Part shown: piece after piece, positions 7,643 through 11,566 of the stretch
Layout of the letters: each line of letters begins with the position of its first letter
How positions within the stretch are numbered: the first letter of the stretch is position 1
Source of the DNA: Odoribacter sp.
Lineage (GTDB): Bacteria > Bacteroidota > Bacteroidia > Bacteroidales > Marinifilaceae
Assembly: GCA_020024465.1 (NCBI GenBank)
Contig: JAHHTT010000067.1
Location: forward strand, 1-11,566
Length of the DNA stretch: 11,566 nt
Direction: 5' to 3'
Position numbers and translations under genes: made by a program
Notes under the pieces: model-generated
Told to the model about the DNA's origin: nothing
Seen by the model: only the letters and a program-made list of their open reading frames with translations
The model's database searches: none

Positions 7643-10600
7643 TTATTTTGTTTTGGGGATAATCGTAAAACCCCAGGTATAATCTCTGTCGGATGGAATG
7701 GTGTATGCCGGTTCTGGCCGGGCTCCCCAGCTGTTATAGCCTGCAACACCTTGCTGTTTCATGTCAATACACAATTCAACGAAATTGCGGGGCTGTATAT
7801 CGTTGATGTGGGTCGTGCGGCGCAGGCGGTTACGGGCTCTTTCCGGATTATGGTTTGCAATCTCTTGAGGAGTAAAATTGCTCCATTGGTAATCGTGCTG
7901 TTTGGCCTCTTCTGAATCAAAATCTTCAATGGAATTGTGTAAAGCGTTAAAACCGAGTGGCATATCTCCTCGGATCAGCAGACCGTGTCCGTTTTCGTCT
8001 GTTAATGAAATCCAGCGGGTATCGGTGTGGTGTCCATTTTCCTGGGGGCGCACATACGGAAAATACATATCACCGACGGTAGTGCGGTAAATTCCGAGCA
8101 TAGATCCTGCATTTCGGTCAGGATAATTTTCCTTCGGACCGCGTCCGTAGTATTCTACCTGTTGCATCCTTTGCGGAAGGCGCAGACGCATGCCGATACG
8201 GGGAACATTCAGGCCTGCCGCAGCTTTGCGGGAGGCTGTGATATCCGGACTGAAAGTGGCCGTACGTGCTTCTTCTGAAAGCTCTATTTCCTTTTCGGTT
8301 GCTGTCAGAGAACTGAAGCAGACTTTAACATGTACGGCTCCGTCCGGACGAATGGCATATTCCACGGTATAAAGATTGCCGGCAGCTAACAGATAGACCA
8401 CCTTTAAAATAGCCAGATTATCCTCTACGCGGGTAGCTGTTTCGATTACCTGATAATTGCGGCTGGATTGTTTCCAGATTTGCAGACGTTCAGGCATCCC
8501 GTTACCGTAATCATTATCTGTCGGACCGCGCCAGAAATTGGGTTGCAGTCCAAAACCATCCTGAAAATATTCAATTCCGTTTACCTGATAGGAGGTGGCA
8601 ATACCTTGTTTTTTATTGAATATGAATTTGACGATACCATTGTTTGCAATGATTTGATCCTCCCGTGTTTCGATATTTGGAACCTTCCCCTTGACAGACT
8701 GGAAACGTGCCGGTTCATCATGTTTGGCTGTCGGCAGGATAAGTTGTTCTTGTGCAATGGCAAAGTTTGCCGGAATACCCCGTTCTTCTTTTTGGGTATA
8801 GACCGTCAGATTGAGCAGATATTCTTTGCCTGCCTCGGTTTTCAGTTTGAGAGGAACATTGACATGTTCTGTCTGTTGAGGAGCTGTTGTTAAGGACAGA
8901 TTACCCTTGCGGATGGATTTGCCATCAGCCAACAGATTATATTCAATCCGATAATCGGACAAATTGCTGAAATAAAAACGATTGGTGACGGTTATTGGGT
9001 AGTCGGTATATTTTTCTGCAGCCTGTCTCTCTGGCAATGTATTTGCAAAGCAGACATTTTGATAAGCATGTTTTACTTCTGCCATTGCCGGATGAGGAGT
9101 GCGGTCTGGATTGACAATTCCGTTGCAGAGAAAATTGCCATCGCTTGGGGCATTTTTACCGAAATCTCCGCCATAAGCCCAGTAACCGCCGTCCTTGTCT
9201 ACCCATAGCCCTTGGTCCACCCAATCCCAGATATATCCCCCCTGAAGATTGGGATATTTGTAGATGGCTTCCCACTGTTCCTGCAGGTTGCCTGACGAAT
9301 TTCCCATGGCATGCGAATATTCCGAAGGCACCACAGGGCGGTCGCTACCGTTTGCTCCGATTTGTTCAAGCCATGCCGCGCTGGGATATTGTGGCACATA
9401 CATATCTGTGTTCCATTCCCATTGTGCGCGTTCGTAGCATACCGGACGGTTCATGCCCTTTTGCTCTTTCTCTTTCACCCAAAGATAGGTCTGATAGAAA
9501 TTATAGCCGTTTCCGGCTTCATTGCCCAAGGAGTAGATAATGACAGAAGGGTGGTTCTTGCTTCTTTCATACATGTTGACCGTGCGGTCCATGTGAGGTA
9601 TGAGCCATCCCGGGTGATTGCCCAATGTACCTCCTTTGCGTAAGTCATAATACATTCCGTGCGATTCGATATTGGCTTCGTCATATACGTACAGCCCATA
9701 TTCGTCGCAAAGTTCATAAAAACGGCGGCCTTGCGGATAGTGGCACAGACGTACACTGTTGATATTGTTTTGCCGCATCAATTCAAAGTCGCGGCGCATC
9801 AGTTCTTCAGTTACGTAGTGTCCGGTGTGGGGATTGTGCTCGTGGATATTGACACCTTTCAGTTTGACCGGCTGTCCGTTGACAAGGAATACATTATAGG
9901 GACGTCCATGGGCGTCGGAGCATTGTGTCGTACTCATTTCCAGGCGTCGGAATCCCACGCGTGCAGGGACTACTTCCTTTGTCCGGTTACCCTGTTTGAT
10001 GTACATGAATAACTGATAGAGATGGGGGTGTTCTGCTGACCATGCCGCTACGGAAGGAAGAGTGGCGGTAAATTCTGCTGTATTTGTTTTTCCCGCTTTT
10101 ACAGGTATGATTTTCTGTTCCGTCGCCACAACCTTGCCCGCGTTGTCGTAAAGTTCATACTCTGCCGTCACCACTTCATCTTTTTTGCCTCTGTTCCTTA
10201 AATCGGCGGCCAGCTTGAAAATACCGTTTTGATAACAGTCATCCAGCGTTGAGACAAGGCGGAAATCCTGCAAAGCGGTTTTCGGTTGCGACCATAAATA
10301 AACATCCCGTTCAATACCGCTTATACGCCAAAAGTCCTGACATTCCAGATACGATCCGGTGCTCCATCTGAATATTTTCAAAGTCAAGACATTGCATCCC
10401 GGCTGCAAATAAGGGTTAATGTAAAATTCGGCTGTCGTTTTTGAATCTTCACTATAGCCGACCTCCTTCCCGTTGATATATACGTAAACGCCGGATTTGG
10501 CTCCGTCCAGATTCAGATAGATGTCGCGGCCTTGCCAGCTTGCCGGAATTTCAAAATCGCGGCGGTATACACCTACTGGATTCTCTTCGGGGAGATGCGG

Positions 10601-10987
10601 CGGCTGGGGATTACGGGGCTTGAATTCATAGCCGTGATTCGTATAGATGGCTGTGCCGAAACCTTGCAGTTCCCAGTTGCCCGGCACTTTGATGTCGTGC
10701 CACTGCTCCGTGCTGACAGATGGGTCGGTGATATTTTCGGGCAATTGCCTGTATGAATCGGCGAAATAAAATTTCCATATACCGTTTAATAATAGATAAT
10801 ATGGACTTTTTTCATATCTCATGCTTTGGGCAGAGGCCTTGTCCGGATAGGTCATGAAGGCACTACGGGGGTACTCTTTATTGACAGCAACTGTCTTGAC
10901 ATCTTGCCAGTAAGGCGTTTCGCCCTGACCGCGGCACACGGCGATACCGGTCAGCAGTAACAGGCTAAAAATGAAAATACATTTCAT
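7643..10987 (-). CDS. Exported LacZ-type beta-galactosidase (glycoside hydrolase family 2)
   Basis: This retaining exo-glycosidase is expected to remove terminal beta-galactose from oligosaccharides, probably in the periplasm. It has 1114 residues, normal for Bacteroides LacZ homologues. The signal peptide (about 1-20) ends in AVCRG-QG; Val before Cys18 argues against a lipobox. Domains: jelly-roll sugar-binding domain (about 60-235), Ig-like domain (240-345), TIM barrel (about 350-645), second Ig-like/DUF4981 domain (about 665-755) and beta-galactosidase small chain (about 765-1108, with NFWRGPTDNDYG). By comparison with E. coli LacZ, the acid/base is Glu490 in SLGNEAGNG, the nucleophile is Glu556 in SEYSHAMGNS, and His443 in EANIESHG corresponds to the magnesium ligand region. 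All are intact. GH2 also contains mannosidases and glucuronidases, but these motifs and the small-chain domain favour galactosidase. It is followed by a hairpin, so co-transcription with the sigma operon is doubtful. Its GC content is visibly higher than that of the transport genes. Confidence 0.95.
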   Translation of the reverse strand: MKCIFIFSLLLLTGIAVCRGQGETPYWQDVKTVAVNKEYPRSAFMTYPDKASAQSMRYEKSPYYLLLNGIWKFYFADSYRQLPENITDPSVSTEQWHDIKVPGNWELQGFGTAIYTNHGYEFKPRNPQPPHLPEENPVGVYRRDFEIPASWQGRDIYLNLDGAKSGVYVYINGKEVGYSEDSKTTAEFYINPYLQPGCNVLTLKIFRWSTGSYLECQDFWRISGIERDVYLWSQPKTALQDFRLVSTLDDCYQNGIFKLAADLRNRGKKDEVVTAEYELYDNAGKVVATEQKIIPVKAGKTNTAEFTATLPSVAAWSAEHPHLYQLFMYIKQGNRTKEVVPARVGFRRLEMSTTQCSDAHGRPYNVFLVNGQPVKLKGVNIHEHNPHTGHYVTEELMRRDFELMRQNNINSVRLCHYPQGRRFYELCDEYGLYVYDEANIESHGMYYDLRKGGTLGNHPGWLIPHMDRTVNMYERSKNHPSVIIYSLGNEAGNGYNFYQTYLWVKEKEQKGMNRPVCYERAQWEWNTDMYVPQYPSAAWLEQIGANGSDRPVVPSEYSHAMGNSSGNLQEQWEAIYKYPNLQGGYIWDWVDQGLWVDKDGGYWAYGGDFGKNAPSDGNFLCNGIVNPDRTPHPAMAEVKHAYQNVCFANTLPERQAAEKYTDYPITVTNRFYFSNLSDYRIEYNLLADGKSIRKGNLSLTTAPQQTEHVNVPLKLKTEAGKEYLLNLTVYTQKEERGIPANFAIAQEQLILPTAKHDEPARFQSVKGKVPNIETREDQIIANNGIVKFIFNKKQGIATSYQVNGIEYFQDGFGLQPNFWRGPTDNDYGNGMPERLQIWKQSSRNYQVIETATRVEDNLAILKVVYLLAAGNLYTVEYAIRPDGAVHVKVCFSSLTATEKEIELSEEARTATFSPDITASRKAAAGLNVPRIGMRLRLPQRMQQVEYYGRGPKENYPDRNAGSMLGIYRTTVGDMYFPYVRPQENGHHTDTRWISLTDENGHGLLIRGDMPLGFNALHNSIEDFDSEEAKQHDYQWSNFTPQEIANHNPERARNRLRRTTHINDIQPRNFVELCIDMKQQGVAGYNSWGARPEPAYTIPSDRDYTWGFTIIPKTK

Positions 10988-11039
10988 AATAGTTTGTAAT
11001 TTATCTGTTTAATTTGTGCCGAAGTTAGTAAAATAATTA

Positions 11040-11069
11040 AAAAACTTCACTAATCATAGCGAGGTTTTT
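11040..11069 (+). terminator. Possible terminator-like hairpin in the beta-galactosidase upstream region
   Basis: The arms AAAAACTTC (11040-11048) and GAGGTTTTT (11061-11069) pair fully on the plus strand if one G-U pair is allowed, around a 12-base loop, and end in a run of T. On the minus strand the same site has one C-A mismatch. The shape is that of an intrinsic terminator, but no plus-strand gene ends here. It might end antisense or upstream transcription, or act as a leader structure for the enzyme gene. Confidence 0.3.
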
Positions 11070-11410
11070 ATTGTGTCATTCTTTTTTCTATTCTTCTGAT
11101 AATTTGTGATACATATAATTTGGAGACTGGAATGAATATTTTCTTGATACTGAATAGTCTGTACTATTCCGGAAAGATTTTTGTGTATAGTGGCATAATC
11201 CGGTTTTGGTTTATGAATTTTTATGATGATGTCCGGATATTGCTGAAAACGTCTGTAGATCCGATAAAATGGATGCCGGCAAATTCGCAGTGATTGAAAA
11301 TGACATCAGAAGTGATTGGCATTGGCAGTGAGTGGGTGTTATTGGTGTAAAGCGACGCCCAACGCTCCCCTCATCGGTGTCCGTTCACACTCCCTCTCAT
11401 CTCCCACGTT

Positions 11411-11454
11411 TTTCCGTTCTTAATCCGAAGTTTATCCGAAGCTCAACCGAACGG
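11411..11454. repeat. Four-unit degenerate 11-base periodic repeat
   Basis: The trinucleotide CCG recurs at 11414, 11425, 11436 and 11447, exactly 11 bases apart. The last three copies extend to CCGAA, and units two and three share ATCCGAAG. Written as 11-base units the approximate consensus is WATCCGAAGYT, with the first and last units diverged. The spacing is about one helical turn, so all copies face the same side of the DNA. No gene overlaps it. Confidence 0.6.
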
Positions 11455-11566
11455 CCGGCTGGAAACTACGGGGAAAGTTGGTAGCATCTTGGGAGGGAAA
11501 TAAGAGAGAGGTGACGCTTGTTTCTTAATGGTCTTACCCGTTGGCGGAATTAATTTAGGGCATATT

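Larger units (their letters stand above)
10988..11566. other. Gene-free region upstream of the beta-galactosidase gene
   Basis: I find no credible coding region in these 579 bases. The part next to the gene (10988-11340) is AT-rich and should hold the beta-galactosidase promoter. The best -7 candidate on the minus strand is TAACTTCG (11027-11020), one base off TAnnTTTG and without a TTTG at the right distance, so it is weak. The outer part (about 11341-11566) is richer in GC and contains pyrimidine-rich and purine-rich blocks and an 11-base periodic repeat. It reads like an intergenic element rather than a decayed gene. The start of a gene to the right cannot be excluded. Confidence 0.6.

Noticed and set aside
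7517..7915. Plus-strand open frame of 132 codons crossing the hairpin and the end of the beta-galactosidase gene
   Set aside because: Most of it is antisense to the conserved end of the beta-galactosidase gene, it has no recognisable domain, and it runs through the terminator hairpin. It is a shadow frame.
8468..8893. Plus-strand open frame of 141 codons inside the beta-galactosidase gene
   Set aside because: It is fully antisense to the DUF4981 and small-chain domains of an intact enzyme, and its composition is what the opposite strand would give by chance.
9145..9643. Overlapping plus-strand frames opposite the catalytic domain of the beta-galactosidase
   Set aside because: They are antisense to the conserved TIM-barrel motifs and have no credible start region or homologous features.
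11528..11566. ATG followed by 12 open codons to the right edge on the plus strand
   Set aside because: It is too short to judge, with no promoter or recognisable sequence. It could be the start of a gene outside the window but cannot be supported.
11341..11566. Possible miniature transposable element
   Set aside because: I found no clear terminal inverted repeats or flanking target duplication; the complementarity seen is imperfect and the right end may lie outside the window.

Overview
The window looks like chromosomal DNA of a gut-type Bacteroidales bacterium, most likely Bacteroides or a close relative. The reasons are a SusC/SusD pair, an ECF sigma/FecR pair of the Bacteroidetes type, lipoproteins with relaxed lipoboxes followed by acidic residues, almost no Shine-Dalgarno sequences, and a textbook Bacteroidetes promoter (TTTG, 20 bases, TACCTTTG) in front of the sigma gene. 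All six recognised genes lie on the minus strand, so transcription runs from the right-hand end of the window to the left. No rRNA, tRNA, CRISPR array or transposase gene was seen.

Reading in the direction of transcription: 11566-10988 is a gene-free stretch of 579 bases with some odd repeats. 10987-7643 encodes an exported LacZ-type family GH2 beta-galactosidase. A strong hairpin (7586-7632) follows it and probably ends its transcript. Next comes a promoter (7442-7473) and a regulated uptake locus: ECF sigma factor (7410-6856), FecR-type anti-sigma factor (6706-5570), SusC-type TonB-dependent transporter with an N-terminal STN signalling domain (5549-1980), SusD-type surface lipoprotein (1968-445), and the start of a further lipoprotein cut off by the left edge (433-1). 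The last four genes are separated by only 20, 11 and 11 bases, so they are very likely one operon that continues past base 1.

The inferred mode of action is trans-envelope signalling. SusD and the following lipoprotein capture a ligand at the cell surface and SusC imports it with TonB energy. The STN domain of SusC contacts the periplasmic part of the FecR protein, which then frees the ECF sigma factor to activate the transport genes. The ligand cannot be read from this window. The adjacent beta-galactosidase would fit a galactoside-containing glycan, but the hairpin and its own promoter region suggest it is a separate transcription unit. Its visibly higher GC also separates it from the transport genes.

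Nothing here is clearly a new kind of system. The points most worth a second look are an 11-base periodic array near the right end, the long asparagine-rich linker in the anti-sigma factor, the hydrophobic tail of the sigma factor, and the unrecognised truncated lipoprotein.
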